From assembly GCF_016894385.1 (NCBI RefSeq), contig NZ_CP069811.1, positions 1,960,501 through 2,024,500 on the forward strand: a DNA stretch of 64,000 bases, given 5' to 3'. Shown here in pieces: positions 8,933 to 18,179 of the stretch (positions are counted from its first letter, which is position 1; each line of letters opens with the position of its first letter). A program made the position numbers and the translations under genes. Origin of the DNA: Cupriavidus oxalaticus (GTDB lineage Bacteria; Pseudomonadota; Gammaproteobacteria; Burkholderiales; Burkholderiaceae). Below the pieces are notes generated by a model. It saw only the letters and a list, made by a program, of their open reading frames with translations, was not told the origin of the DNA and did no database searches.

Positions 8933-10203
8933 GTCCGGTGCAGGTAAGCCTCGACGTAGCTCACGCCGAACTGGATCAGGTCGCGGGTATCGCCTGAATG
9001 ATGTCCCGCCTCGGCAGCCACCACCAGCGCCTGCGCCAGTTCCCGCAGGCGGTTCCGCAAGGCCTGCTTGTCCGGCCCCGCTACGGTCCTGAAATGGGTA
9101 AAGGCTTTCTCGGCGGCGTCCGCGATGTCGACCGCCGTCGCCTGCCCCTGCTCTCCCGCCTTGACGGCAGCGTTCACGATCTCGTCGACATAGAGCGCCA
9201 CGATGGGCGTCACGCCGTCGTTGCCGGTCTTTACCGGATGGCGTGTCGCGTCGCCCCGGGCATGCTCGTCCACCATGACCGGCGCCCGCCCGCCTATCGG
9301 CGCGGTCGGCGCGGTCGGCGGCGCTGGCTGGCCGCTGTGCCGCAGCGAGCCGAAGCGCTGGGCAAAATGCCAGGTAAATTCGGCACCCAGCAGGAAAATC
9401 TGCGCGGCGTAGTACACCCATAACAGCAACACCACCAGCGACCCCGCGGCGCCATACCCGCTGGCCACGCCGCTCTTGCCGATGTACAGGCCGATCAGGA
9501 ACTTGCCCAGCGTGAACAGCAGCGCCGTGACGATGGCGCCCAGCCAGACGTCGAACCAGCGGATCTTGGTGCGCGGCATGATCTTGTAGATCATCGCGAA
9601 TACCACGGTCGTCAGCACCAGGCTGATGACGGTGTCCAGCACATGCCCGACCGCCTCGTCGATGCCCAGCAGCGGCCCCCACTCACGCCCCATCGCCGAG
9701 ATGCCGGCACTGAGCAGCAGCGAAACGACCAGCAGGAAGCCGATGCCCAGGATCATGCCGAACGACAGCAGCCGCGCGCGCAGCAGCGCAAACAGGCCCG
9801 AACTCTTCTGGCGCTGCGGTACCCGCCAGATGCGGTCGAGCGCCGACTGCAGTTCCGCGAACACCGTGGTTGCGCCCACCACCAATGCCACCACGCCCAG
9901 GATGGCGGTGACCGTACTGGCGGCCGGCTCGCTGACCGCGACCAGCATGTCTTCGACCACCTGTGCCCCTTCCGCGCCGATCAGCCCGTTCAGCTCGCTG
10001 ACGACCTCGCCGCGCGCCGCTTCGGCGCCGAATATCACGCCCGCCACGGTGATGACGATCATCAGCAGCGGGGCAATCGAGAAGACGGTGTAGTACGCCA
10101 GCGCCGCGCCCATGCTCGGGGCATAGTCGTCGATCCAGGAGTCGATGCTCTCGCGGATCAGCTCGAAGGCGGCGCGCGGCGACACGGGGCCAAGGGATAG
10201 CAT
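8926..10203 (-). CDS. YihY/virulence factor BrkB family membrane protein
   Basis: With the start at 10203 (AGGACCTCGC upstream) the protein has 425 residues. The first 280 hold about six membrane helices in the YihY/BrkB pattern: APSMGAALAYYTVFSIAPLLMIVI, the TVTAILGVVALVVGATTVFAELQSA-type stretch, and MPRTKIRWFDVWLGAI before helix 5. The hydrophilic C-terminal 120 residues extend beyond the usual YihY domain. The original RNase BN assignment for this family was wrong; it is now treated as a membrane protein of unknown transport role. It converges on the diguanylate cyclase gene and is probably monocistronic. Confidence 0.88.
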   Translation of the reverse strand: MLSLGPVSPRAAFELIRESIDSWIDDYAPSMGAALAYYTVFSIAPLLMIVITVAGVIFGAEAARGEVVSELNGLIGAEGAQVVEDMLVAVSEPAASTVTAILGVVALVVGATTVFAELQSALDRIWRVPQRQKSSGLFALLRARLLSFGMILGIGFLLVVSLLLSAGISAMGREWGPLLGIDEAVGHVLDTVISLVLTTVVFAMIYKIMPRTKIRWFDVWLGAIVTALLFTLGKFLIGLYIGKSGVASGYGAAGSLVVLLLWVYYAAQIFLLGAEFTWHFAQRFGSLRHSGQPAPPTAPTAPIGGRAPVMVDEHARGDATRHPVKTGNDGVTPIVALYVDEIVNAAVKAGEQGQATAVDIADAAEKAFTHFRTVAGPDKQALRNRLRELAQALVVAAEAGHHSGDTRDLIQFGVSYVEAYLHRTH

Positions 10204-10391
10204 GCGAGGTCCTGTCGCGTGTCCTGCATGGCAATAGCAAATCCCATTCCAGAGCACCGGGGCCCGCAATGCGGCGCCTGCGGCGGCCTCCTCGCGTTCC
10301 TTCCTGCAACGGGCGCTTCCGGAATTACCAGCCGCGTTTTTCTCCCCTGTGCGGCATGTGCCTGCCGGAATACCCGGCGGGCCGGTTCCGG

Positions 10392-11420
10392 TCAATCCAG
10401 CGACACCCCCAGCTTGCGGATCAGCTCGCCCCAGCGCTTGCTGCCGGCCGCCAGCCATGCCGTGGCCTGGGCGCCGTCGGTGGCCTGCGGCCTGACGCCT
10501 TGCGCCAGCAGCTTCTTCTGGAATCCCGCGTCCGCGAAGATCGTCTTCAGCTGCTGCTCCCAGCGCGTGCGGATCGGCGCGGGCGTGCCGGACGGCACCA
10601 GCATCACGAAAGCGAACTCGGCGTCGAAGCCGGATACGCCGGTCTCCGCCACGGTGGGCACATCGGGCAGCAAAGGATCGCGCCGCAGCCCGGATACCGC
10701 CAGCGGCACCAGCTTGCCGCTGCGGATGTACTGCACCGCGGTCGGCGTCGCCAGGAAGCCGGCCGGCACCTGCCCGGCGAGCACGTCGCTGAGCGCCGGG
10801 GCGTTGCCCTTGTATGGCACGTGCGTGCCCTGGATCTGCGTGCGCGCCTTCAGCATCTCGAAGGCGATATGCCCCGGCGACGCGATCCCCGCCGAGGCGT
10901 ACGACAGGTCCTGCGCCTTCGCCATGGCCAGGAACTTGTCCAGGCTCGCGACCTTGATGGCCGGGTGCGTCACCAGCACCTGGTTGAAGGTGCCGGCCAG
11001 GCCCACCGGCTGCAGGTCGCGCACCGGGTCGAACGACATCTTGCGGTAGGCGAACGGGTTGACCGTCACCAGCGTGTCGGTCGACATCAGCAGCGTGTAG
11101 CCGTCAGGGGTAGCGCGCGCGGCGGCCTCGGCACCGACGTTGCCGCCGGCCCCAGCGCGGTTTTCCACCACCACCGGCTGCTTCAGGTCACGGCCCGCGC
11201 GCTCCGCGACCAGCCGGGCCACGGTATCGAGCGGCCCGCCGGCCGGAAAGTTGACGATGATGCGGACCGGCCGCGACGGGTAGGCGTCTTGCCCGTGCGC
11301 GGGCAAGACGGCCAGCAATGCGTAGCCGGCAAGGGCGGCAAGGGTGGCAAGGGCCCCCCGTCGGGGCCGGTGCGCGGCGGTGGGCAAACCAGTGGGCCGG
11401 GTAGCCATGGGGCGGGTCAT
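10392..11420 (-). CDS. Bug-family solute receptor paired with a sulfatase
   Basis: A 342-residue receptor; the start at 11420 follows CGGAGACAACGC. A signal peptide of about 45 residues ends AHGQ. Bug signatures follow: YPSRPVRIIVNFPAGGPLD, TPDGYTLLMSTD, and GTHVPYKGNAPALSDVLAGQ. It is encoded 32 bp downstream of a sulfatase on the same strand, so it probably captures a sulfated or de-sulfated organic anion handled by that enzyme. The ligand is unknown and no permease is adjacent. Confidence 0.9.
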   Translation of the reverse strand: MTRPMATRPTGLPTAAHRPRRGALATLAALAGYALLAVLPAHGQDAYPSRPVRIIVNFPAGGPLDTVARLVAERAGRDLKQPVVVENRAGAGGNVGAEAAARATPDGYTLLMSTDTLVTVNPFAYRKMSFDPVRDLQPVGLAGTFNQVLVTHPAIKVASLDKFLAMAKAQDLSYASAGIASPGHIAFEMLKARTQIQGTHVPYKGNAPALSDVLAGQVPAGFLATPTAVQYIRSGKLVPLAVSGLRRDPLLPDVPTVAETGVSGFDAEFAFVMLVPSGTPAPIRTRWEQQLKTIFADAGFQKKLLAQGVRPQATDGAQATAWLAAGSKRWGELIRKLGVSLD

Positions 11421-11452
11421 GCGTTGTCTCCGTGTCTCTCGTTATCGATGGG

Positions 11453-13057
11453 TCAGGCCAGTGCGGTCGGGTTCGGGCTGGCATCGCTGTGCCCGATCAT
11501 CGTCAGCACCAGCTGGTGCAGCAGTTCCTGGCGCACGCCCGCCAGCGCGGGCTCGTGCCACAGGTTGTGCGATTCGGCCGGGTCGCTCTCCAGGTCGTAC
11601 AGTTCGCCCCAGTCCGCGCCCTCATAGAGGCTGAGCCGGTAGCGCGCGGTCTGCAGCGTGCGCATGCGCGTGCGCATCGGGAAATCGAACAGCGTGCGCT
11701 GGTTCTCTTCCTCGACCAGCACGGCCTCGCGCGGCAGCGGCTCGCCCGCCATGGCGGGCAGCAGCGACAAGCCCTGCATGCCGTTGTAGGGCAGGCAGCC
11801 GGCGCGCGCCAGGATGGTCGGGGCGATGTCGATGGTGGAACACAACGCCTGGCTGCGCACGGCCGGTGCCGTGGCCGGGGCCTGCGCGGCCCGCGCAGCG
11901 GGCTCGGACCACAGCAGCGGCGTGCGGATCAGGCCCTGGTAGTGCAGCGGTCCCTTCCACAGCAACTGGTGGTCGCCGAAGAAATCGCCGTGGTCGCTGG
12001 TGAACAGCACCACGGTATTGCGGTCCAGCCCCAGGGCCGCCAGCCGGGCCATCACCCGGCCGATGGTGTCGTCGATATGCGCGATCGAGCCATAGTTCAG
12101 CGCCAGCGCCTCGCGCGCCTCGCGCGCGGTGCAGGCGAACATCGCCGGCGTGTGCTTGACCGCGCGGCCGGCATCGCGCTGCGCGTGCATCCATTTGAGG
12201 TGCGGCGGCGCCAGCGCGGGATCGTCATGGAACGACGCGGGCAGCACCATGTCCTCGGGACGGTACATGTCCCAGTAGCGGCCGGGGGGCGTGAACGGGT
12301 GGTGCGGATCGGGGAACGAGCACTGGATCATGAACGGCGCGTCGGCCCGGGCGTATTGCTCCAGCAGGTCGATGGTGCGGTCGCCGATCCAGGCGGTGGT
12401 CGACAACGTCTCCGGCACGCGTGTGCGCCAGGCTTGCCGCGCGGCGCAGAGCGCGTAGTCCGGCGTCGGGATGGCGTGCTGCTGTCCGCACAGCGCAGCC
12501 ACTTCCGGATGGTGTTGTTCAAGCCAGCGGCGGTAATGGCCGCCGGCGGTGTCGCCATGGTCGATCACCAGCTGCACGTCGCCGAAGCCATAGAACGGCA
12601 GCGACATGTCGAAGCCCGGATCGTCGCGCCACGCCGGCGCCCATTCCTGGTCGAAGCGCCCGGCCTCGGGCCGGCGCGCCTCGCCTTCGGTGCGCGGATC
12701 CTGCGGGCGCGGCCATACCGGCGGCAGCCCCGTCATGTTCTGCAGGTGCGACTTGCCGACCAGTCCGGTGCGGTAGCCCGCCTCGCGCAGCCGCTCGACA
12801 AAGGTCACCTGCGACAGCGGCAGCGGAATGCCGTTGTGGCGCGCGCCATGGGCCGACGGCATGCGCCCGGTCATCAGCGACGAGCGGTTGGGCATGCAGA
12901 TCGGCGAGGCGACGTAGCAACGCTGCGCCACCCAGCCGCCGAGGCGGTCGATATTGGGCGTGCGCACGACATCGTTGCCATAAATGCCGAGGTGGTCGGC
13001 GCGGTGCTGGTCGGTGATGAAGAGCAGGAAATTGGGGCGCGGTGTCGGGTCGGACAT
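11453..13057 (-). CDS. Type I sulfatase (formylglycine-dependent)
   Basis: A 534-residue sulfatase of the alkaline-phosphatase fold. The N-terminus has PNFLLFITDQHRAD (metal-binding Asp near 16) and the active-site motif C54-M-P-N-R58 followed by SSLMTGR, which fits C-x-P-x-R-x4-T-G, the Cys being convertible to formylglycine. Further family features are VGKSHLQN near 100 and VVLFTSDHGDFFGDH near 330. There is no signal peptide, so it should act in the cytoplasm on a sulfate or phosphonate ester after uptake. Choline-sulfatase-like or arylsulfatase-like roles are both possible. It is first in a two-gene operon with a Bug receptor and divergent from a LysR gene. Confidence 0.9.
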   Translation of the reverse strand: MSDPTPRPNFLLFITDQHRADHLGIYGNDVVRTPNIDRLGGWVAQRCYVASPICMPNRSSLMTGRMPSAHGARHNGIPLPLSQVTFVERLREAGYRTGLVGKSHLQNMTGLPPVWPRPQDPRTEGEARRPEAGRFDQEWAPAWRDDPGFDMSLPFYGFGDVQLVIDHGDTAGGHYRRWLEQHHPEVAALCGQQHAIPTPDYALCAARQAWRTRVPETLSTTAWIGDRTIDLLEQYARADAPFMIQCSFPDPHHPFTPPGRYWDMYRPEDMVLPASFHDDPALAPPHLKWMHAQRDAGRAVKHTPAMFACTAREAREALALNYGSIAHIDDTIGRVMARLAALGLDRNTVVLFTSDHGDFFGDHQLLWKGPLHYQGLIRTPLLWSEPAARAAQAPATAPAVRSQALCSTIDIAPTILARAGCLPYNGMQGLSLLPAMAGEPLPREAVLVEEENQRTLFDFPMRTRMRTLQTARYRLSLYEGADWGELYDLESDPAESHNLWHEPALAGVRQELLHQLVLTMIGHSDASPNPTALA

Positions 13058-13198
13058 ATGGGGGGCTCAGGGGGCGGTCGGGGACGCTGTCGAAGCGACA
13101 TGGCGCCACGTGTGAAAAGTATGGCATTGGCCGGGATGACATGGAAATGATTAAAATGGTCACTGCTATAACATCTTTGGCATACCGGAAACCCCATC

Positions 13199-14107
13199 AT
13201 GGACTGGACCCAGCGCCTGCGCATCCGGCAACTGCATGTGCTGGTGGCGCTCTACGAAACCCGCAACGTCAGCCATACCGCGGAGCGGCTCAGCATGACG
13301 CAGCCGGCGCTGTCGCGCTGGCTGGCCGAGCTGGAAAGCGAACTCGGCGTCGCGCTGTTCGAGCGGCATTCGCGCGGCCTGGTGCCGACGCGTTTCTGCG
13401 AGGCGCTGGTGGTCCACGCCCGCACCATCCTCAGCGAGATCGAACGCACCCAGGCCACCATCCGCGTGATGGCGGACGGCGCGGCCGGGCAACTGGCGGT
13501 CGGCGCGACGCCGACGGTTGCGGTCGACCTGCTCCCCGCGGCGATCCGGCAATTCCGCGAGGCGTTTCCCGAGGCGCACCTGACGCTTGCCGAGGGCACC
13601 GTGGAAGACATGCTGCCGGCCCTGCGCGAAGGGCGGCTGGATTTCGTGGTCGGGCGCACCGAGGTGCAGGGCATCGACGCGCCGCTGCGCTGCGACCTGC
13701 TCTATCCCGAGACCATCCGCGTCATTGCCGGCCCGGCGCATCCGCTGGCGCGCCGGCGCAAGCTGCGCTGGGACGAGACGCGCGCCTATACATGGATCGG
13801 CCCGCCCGCCACCAGCCAGATCCGGCGCGAGCTGGACTACGAACTGGCACTGGCGGGCGAACCGGCGCCGACCGTGCGCATCGAGAGCGCCACGGTCCTG
13901 GCAAACGTGGCGCTGCTGCAGCAGAGCGAATTGCTGGCGGTGATGTCGGGGAGGATGACCGAGTTCTTTCGCGCCCTGGGACAGGTGGTGGCGTTGCCGC
14001 TGCCGTACCGGCGCGAAGGCACGGTGGGCGTGCTGCGGCATCGCGATGCCGAGCAGACGCCGCTGCGGCAGGCCTTCATGGCGGCGCTGGTGGCGGCGGC
14101 ACGCTAG
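13199..14107 (+). CDS. LysR-family regulator divergent from the sulfatase operon
   Basis: A 302-residue LysR protein. The helix-turn-helix lies at about residues 8-65 (IRQLHVLVALYETRNVSHTAERLSMTQPALSRWLAELE) and the substrate-binding-like domain at about 90-295 (GQLAVGATPTVAVDLLPAAI). It is transcribed away from the sulfatase/Bug pair across a 141-bp gap, the classical LysR arrangement, so it probably controls that operon. No convincing single T-N11-A box stood out in the gap. The start has no strong ribosome site. Confidence 0.87.
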   Translation: MDWTQRLRIRQLHVLVALYETRNVSHTAERLSMTQPALSRWLAELESELGVALFERHSRGLVPTRFCEALVVHARTILSEIERTQATIRVMADGAAGQLAVGATPTVAVDLLPAAIRQFREAFPEAHLTLAEGTVEDMLPALREGRLDFVVGRTEVQGIDAPLRCDLLYPETIRVIAGPAHPLARRRKLRWDETRAYTWIGPPATSQIRRELDYELALAGEPAPTVRIESATVLANVALLQQSELLAVMSGRMTEFFRALGQVVALPLPYRREGTVGVLRHRDAEQTPLRQAFMAALVAAAR

Positions 14108-14136
14108 CGCTGCCGCGCTCCCCCGCCCTTCCCCAC

Positions 14137-15174
14137 CTATGGCGCGTCGTCGCGCGGCGCGGCGGTGGAGCCGCGCACGATCAGCTGCGGCGTCAGCTGC
14201 ACGGTGACGGCATCGGATCCCGGCTTGTCGATCTGCCGCAGCAGCAGCCGCGCCGCCTCCTCGCCCATTTCATGGACGGCGATGCGCACCGTGGTCAGCG
14301 GCGGGGTCAGCGCATCGGCGAACGGCATGTCGTTGTGCCCGACCACCGAGATGTCGGCGGGGCAATCCAGTCCGCGTTCGCGCAGCAGGTCGTAGCAGCC
14401 CATCGCCACCAGGTCGTTGCCGGCGGCGATGGCGGTGACTGCCGGAAAGGCTTCCAGCAGTTGCGCGCACGCCAGCTTGCCGGCCTCGCGCGAATAGCTG
14501 GCGGCCTCGATCACGTGCCAGGCGTCGCGGCGCAGGCGGTGCCGCCTGACCGCCTGGACAAAGCCTTCGCGCCGCAGGAAGCCGGTGGACAGCGCGGCCG
14601 GGCCGGCGATATGGGCGATATGGCGATGGCCGAGGCCGACCAGGTGGTCTACCGTCAGCCGCATCGCCAGCAGGTTGTCGCTGACCACGCACGAGACCCG
14701 TCCCGTCTCTTCGCCGCGGTTGACCGTGACGACCGGGATATGCTGCCGGATGCAGTAGTCGAGCACCGCGTCCTCGCGCTCCGCCGTCGCCAGCACCAGC
14801 CCTTCGACCTGCCGGCCGATCATCTGGTCGATGATGAAGCGCTGCCGGCTCTTGTCGGTGCCGGCGTTGACGACGATGGGTACGTAGCCCTTTTGCGCCA
14901 GCACCGACTCGATCCCCGCCAGGATCGGCGGGAACACCGGGTTGGCGATATCGGGCAGCACCACGCCCACCAGCCCGGAGCGCTGCGTGCGCAAGCCCGC
15001 GGCGATGCGGTTGGGGCGGAAGCCGCGCGCCTCAGCCACTTCCAGGATGCGCGCCGCCACGTCCTGCGCCACCAGGTGCCGCGTGGCCGGGTTCATGACC
15101 CGCGAGACCGTCGAGTAATGCACGTCGATCTCGGCGGCCAGGTCTTTCAGGGTGAGGCGCTTGCGCTCGGGCAT
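14137..15174 (-). CDS. LacI-family regulator, likely master of the ring-cleavage block
   Basis: A 345-residue LacI/GalR repressor. The headpiece has TLKDLAAEIDVHYSTVSRVM (residues 7-26) and the hinge helix PNRIAAGLR with the Leu that pries open a central CpG in cognate operators. The sugar-binding-like core (60-335) has SGLVGVVLPDIANPVFPPI and DISVVGHNDMPFADALTPPLTTV. Two identical copies of TGCAAACGTTTGCA, a textbook operator for this family, lie upstream of the dioxygenase and of the porin in the same gene block, so this is the obvious candidate to bind them. The inducer is unknown; members acting on aromatic pathways are less common than sugar sensors. Confidence 0.9.
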   Translation of the reverse strand: MPERKRLTLKDLAAEIDVHYSTVSRVMNPATRHLVAQDVAARILEVAEARGFRPNRIAAGLRTQRSGLVGVVLPDIANPVFPPILAGIESVLAQKGYVPIVVNAGTDKSRQRFIIDQMIGRQVEGLVLATAEREDAVLDYCIRQHIPVVTVNRGEETGRVSCVVSDNLLAMRLTVDHLVGLGHRHIAHIAGPAALSTGFLRREGFVQAVRRHRLRRDAWHVIEAASYSREAGKLACAQLLEAFPAVTAIAAGNDLVAMGCYDLLRERGLDCPADISVVGHNDMPFADALTPPLTTVRIAVHEMGEEAARLLLRQIDKPGSDAVTVQLTPQLIVRGSTAAPRDDAP

Positions 15175-15339
15175 GACGGCAGGTGGCTGGGCGGCGGCCC
15201 GGGAATGGGGGAGGCGATATTTTAAGGTGCATTGCTGCTGGGGGTGGTTAATGAAGGTGGGGGCTTCACTTTGGCGTCATCTTGACGGGGCTGCGGCTGG
15301 GCATCTGGCGGATATTTGATATGCCCTGGTTTCGCCCTG

Positions 15340-15566
15340 AGGGCCGGAGCCTCCACGAAGTGCAGCGCTTCACTCCGTGGTCACGCCGGCCCTCACCCCA
15401 ACCCTCTCCCGCAAGCGGGAGAGGGAGCAAACCATCAGCAAGCTTGGCCATCAAGGGGCCGGGCACAGAACGCCCCGCTGCGCTCGCTTGGCGCCATCGC
15501 CGATGAGCCCACAGACCTATCCCTGCCCATTGCTTGCTCCCCTCTCCCGCAAGCGGGAGAGGGAGC
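15340..15566. repeat. Dispersed repeat unit with CTCTCCCGC/GCGGGAGAG palindromes
   Basis: One copy, in inverted orientation, of the unit that is arrayed in tandem at 32563-33248. It starts with GGGCCGGAGCCTCCACGAAG, carries a strong hairpin CCCTCTCCCGCAAGCGGGAGAGGG near 15401-15425 and ends with a second one at 15541-15563. It fills the gap between lacI and the Bug gene. It has no believable gene; overlapping open frames are by-products of the repeat. The hairpins could stop transcription. Confidence 0.8.
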
Positions 15567-15599
15567 ACACAACTGCAAGTCTGTGCCACCGCGCAACCC

Positions 15600-16592
15600 T
15601 TACTCCCCAGCCCTGACCCCTGACTGCCGCACCACCGGCGCCAGCTTGCCGATTTCCGCCTGGATATACGCGGCAAACTCCTGCGGCGACGAACGCCGCG
15701 GCTCGGCGCCCTGCGCGGCCAGGCGCTCGCGCACGTCGGGCGATGACAGCGCCTTGCCGATCTCGGCGTTGAGGGCATCGACGATCTCGCGCGGCGTGCC
15801 GGCCGGCGCGAGGACGCCGAACCACGAATCGAAGGCATAGGCGGGAAAGCCCGATTCCGCGACGGTCGGGATATCCGGCAGCGCACTGGCCCGCTTCGGC
15901 GTGGTCACCGCCAGCGCGCGCAGCTTGCCTTGCCTGACGAACGGCATGGCCGAGACGGTGGGCGCGAACATCATGTCGCCGCGGCCGGCCATGACGTCGG
16001 TCAGCGCTTCGCCGGTGCCCTTGTACGGGATATGCGTGATGTCGATGCCGGCCTGCATCTTGAACATCTCGCCGCTGAGGTGCGTGGAGCTGCCGGAGCC
16101 CGCGGAGTCAAAGTTCAGCGCGCCCGGCGTGGCCTTGGCCGCCGCCACCACGTCGCGCACCGACTTGTACTTGCTGGCCGCATTGACCACCAGCACGTTG
16201 GGCACGCTCGCCACCAGCGAGACCGGCGCGAAGTCCTTCACCGTGTCATAGCCGAGTTTGGGATACAGCGTGGCGTTGATCGCATGCCCGACCGACACCA
16301 GGATCAGCGTGTAGCCGTCCGGCGCCGCCTTGGCCACGCCGGTGGCGCCGACGGTGCCGCCCGCGCCGGGCCGGTTGTCGACGATCACCTGGTAGCTGCC
16401 GCCCTCGGCCATCTTGCTGCCGAGGATGCGCGCAAGGATATCGGTGGCGCTGCCGGCGGAAAACGGCACCACCAGCCGGATCGGCTTGCTGGGGTACTGG
16501 GGCTGCATACTGGCGGCGGAGGCGGCGGGGGCGGCCGCCAGCATCAACGATGAAGTCAGCGCCAGCACGGCGCCCTGGATGGATCGAATCAT
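15600..16592 (-). CDS. Bug-family solute receptor of the ring-cleavage block
   Basis: A 330-residue receptor. The start at 16592 is chosen because GAGGAGACAAGGA lies directly upstream; an in-frame ATG at 16607 lacks such a site. The signal peptide ends ASAAS. Signatures: YPSKPIRLVVPFSAGSATD, APDGYTLILVS and DITHIPYKGTGEALTDVMAG. It lies downstream of the porin, on the same strand with a 41-bp gap, which pairs outer-membrane entry with periplasmic capture of presumably the same aromatic or acidic substrate. Confidence 0.9.
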   Translation of the reverse strand: MIRSIQGAVLALTSSLMLAAAPAASAASMQPQYPSKPIRLVVPFSAGSATDILARILGSKMAEGGSYQVIVDNRPGAGGTVGATGVAKAAPDGYTLILVSVGHAINATLYPKLGYDTVKDFAPVSLVASVPNVLVVNAASKYKSVRDVVAAAKATPGALNFDSAGSGSSTHLSGEMFKMQAGIDITHIPYKGTGEALTDVMAGRGDMMFAPTVSAMPFVRQGKLRALAVTTPKRASALPDIPTVAESGFPAYAFDSWFGVLAPAGTPREIVDALNAEIGKALSSPDVRERLAAQGAEPRRSSPQEFAAYIQAEIGKLAPVVRQSGVRAGE

Positions 16593-16633
16593 TCCTTGTC
16601 TCCTCATTACCGGTGGGACGCGTGGGCCGCGCC

Positions 16634-17737
16634 TCAGAAGAAATGCCGCATGCCGAGCGCGACGGTCTGCGGGTCGGCGCCCGCGCTTACGCCCAGCTCG
16701 TTGATGGCGAAGTCATAGATCGCGTTGCGCTTGTTGTTGATGCGGCTGTAGTACGCATACAGCGCCGTGCGCTTGGACAACGGGTAGTCGTAGCCCACCG
16801 TGACCTGCGTCGCGCCCGTCTCCGCGCCGCTGCGGAAGAAGCCGACGGTCTCGGTGGCGTTGCCGGCGCCGTTGCTGGCGAGGCCAAAGCCGACCCGCAC
16901 GCTGCCGGGCCCCAGCTTCTGCACCACCGACGCGTAGTAGCCGTTGCGCGTCAGGTCGCCCGTGGCGGTGCGGTAATGCAGCCGTTCATAGAGCAGCGCG
17001 ACGGTGGTAGTCGGGAACTTGTAGGAAACGCCCGCCTTCATCGCATCGTCGTTGCGGTTCGCGGTCTGGTAGTGCTGGTGGATTTCATAGGCCAGCACCA
17101 CGTTGAGCGGACCGTTGTCGTAGGCGGCGGAGAACGAGTACAGCCCCGGGTTGCGCGGCACCGTGGTCTTTTCCTCGTTGATGCCCCACGCGGCCGCGCC
17201 GCTGAAGCCCGCCAGCGACGGCGTCTTGTAGACGATGATGTTTTTCTGCCGGCGGTCGAACGCGCTGGTGTCCTGCACGTTGTCCGAACTCGACGTGGAG
17301 CCGTTGCCGATCAGCGCCATATAGCCCGCCGTGGTCGGGTAATACGGATCGTAGGTCGAGGTCGCCTCGGTATAGGGCGTCTGCCAGTGCCCCATGAACA
17401 GCGTGCCGGCGCTGCCCTGCAGCCCGATGCGCGAGTTGCGCCCGGCGATCTGGCCCTGGCCGGTGTCGAGCGAGACGTTGCTCTCGATCTGCCAGATCGC
17501 CTTGAGGCTGCCGCCCAGCCCTTCCTCGCCGCGCATGCCAAACACGGAGCGGTTGTTGGTCAGGCGGCCGACGCCGCCAAGGCGCGCGCCGTCGGTCGCG
17601 GTATTGGCATAGGAATACTCCAGCGCGGTGTTCAGGCGCCCGTACAGCGTCACGGACGACTGCGCGCCGGCGTGGCCGCTGCAGGCCGCGCCCATGGCCA
17701 GCAGCAGCAAGCGGTACCGCTTCGGAACGGATGTCAT
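16634..17737 (-). CDS. Gram-negative general porin (Burkholderiales type)
   Basis: A 367-residue protein; the start at 17737 is preceded by AGGGGTAGACCA. The signal peptide is cut after AGA, giving mature QSSVTLYGRLNTALEYS, the standard start of trimeric 16-strand porins in this order. The loop and strand motifs FGMRGEEGLGGSLKAIWQIES and NRNSRIGLQG-like segments are present, and the chain ends GMRHFF with the terminal Phe needed for outer-membrane assembly. It is the first gene after an operator for the LacI-type regulator (17809-17822), 72 bp upstream, so it is likely induced with the catabolic genes. It probably admits the substrate of the pathway. Confidence 0.92.
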   Translation of the reverse strand: MTSVPKRYRLLLLAMGAACSGHAGAQSSVTLYGRLNTALEYSYANTATDGARLGGVGRLTNNRSVFGMRGEEGLGGSLKAIWQIESNVSLDTGQGQIAGRNSRIGLQGSAGTLFMGHWQTPYTEATSTYDPYYPTTAGYMALIGNGSTSSSDNVQDTSAFDRRQKNIIVYKTPSLAGFSGAAAWGINEEKTTVPRNPGLYSFSAAYDNGPLNVVLAYEIHQHYQTANRNDDAMKAGVSYKFPTTTVALLYERLHYRTATGDLTRNGYYASVVQKLGPGSVRVGFGLASNGAGNATETVGFFRSGAETGATQVTVGYDYPLSKRTALYAYYSRINNKRNAIYDFAINELGVSAGADPQTVALGMRHFF

Positions 17738-17808
17738 TGGTCTACCCCTGTGGTTGTGGTGATTCTTTTTGTAGTCACTTTTGTGGTCAGCGCTATGTAC
17801 TTCCGCGC

Positions 17809-17822
17809 TGCAAACGTTTGCA
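17809..17822. promoter_or_regulatory. LacI-family operator upstream of the porin
   Basis: TGCAAACGTTTGCA is a perfect 14-bp palindrome with a central CpG, typical for LacI/GalR regulators. The same 14 bases recur at 21870-21883 upstream of the dioxygenase. It sits between the cupin stop and the porin start and gives the porin/Bug segment its own control point. Confidence 0.8.
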
Positions 17823-17837
17823 TTCCAGCCCAAGAAA

Positions 17838-18179
17838 TCAGACCTTCGGATATGGCATCGCCAGCAGCAGCAAGGCGGGCCGGTTGCCGGGATTGGACAC
17901 CTGCCGCGCTTCGCCCGGCGCGAGGCGCACCGAGTCGTACTGTCCCAGCGTGACGGCCTCGTCCGGCGTGCGCACGCAGACTTCCCCTTCGAGCACGACG
18001 TAATGCTTTTCCACCGGCGAAGCATCCAGCGCGGTATGGCCGCCGGGCAGCAGCACCGAGACCCCGAGCCACAGTGCCTCCGACGGTCCGGCCTCGTGCC
18101 CCTGCAGCCGCAGGCAATGCATGCCGTCGTGATTGGGCGGGAAATACGCCGGCGCCTGGGCAAACCGGGTCGTGTTCAT
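17838..18179 (-). CDS. Small single-domain cupin protein
   Basis: A 113-residue cupin. The beta-barrel motifs are LLPGGHTALDASPVEKHYVVLEGEV (motif 1; only part of the usual metal ligand set is evident, one His in GGHTA and one in EKHY) and NPGNRPALLLLAMPYP (end of motif 2). Its start overlaps the stop of the upstream reductase by ATGA, so the two are translationally coupled. Small cupins in aromatic operons can be isomerases or decarboxylases of ring-cleavage products or simple binding proteins; the reaction is not known. It is the last gene before the porin operator. Confidence 0.8.
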   Translation of the reverse strand: MNTTRFAQAPAYFPPNHDGMHCLRLQGHEAGPSEALWLGVSVLLPGGHTALDASPVEKHYVVLEGEVCVRTPDEAVTLGQYDSVRLAPGEARQVSNPGNRPALLLLAMPYPKV

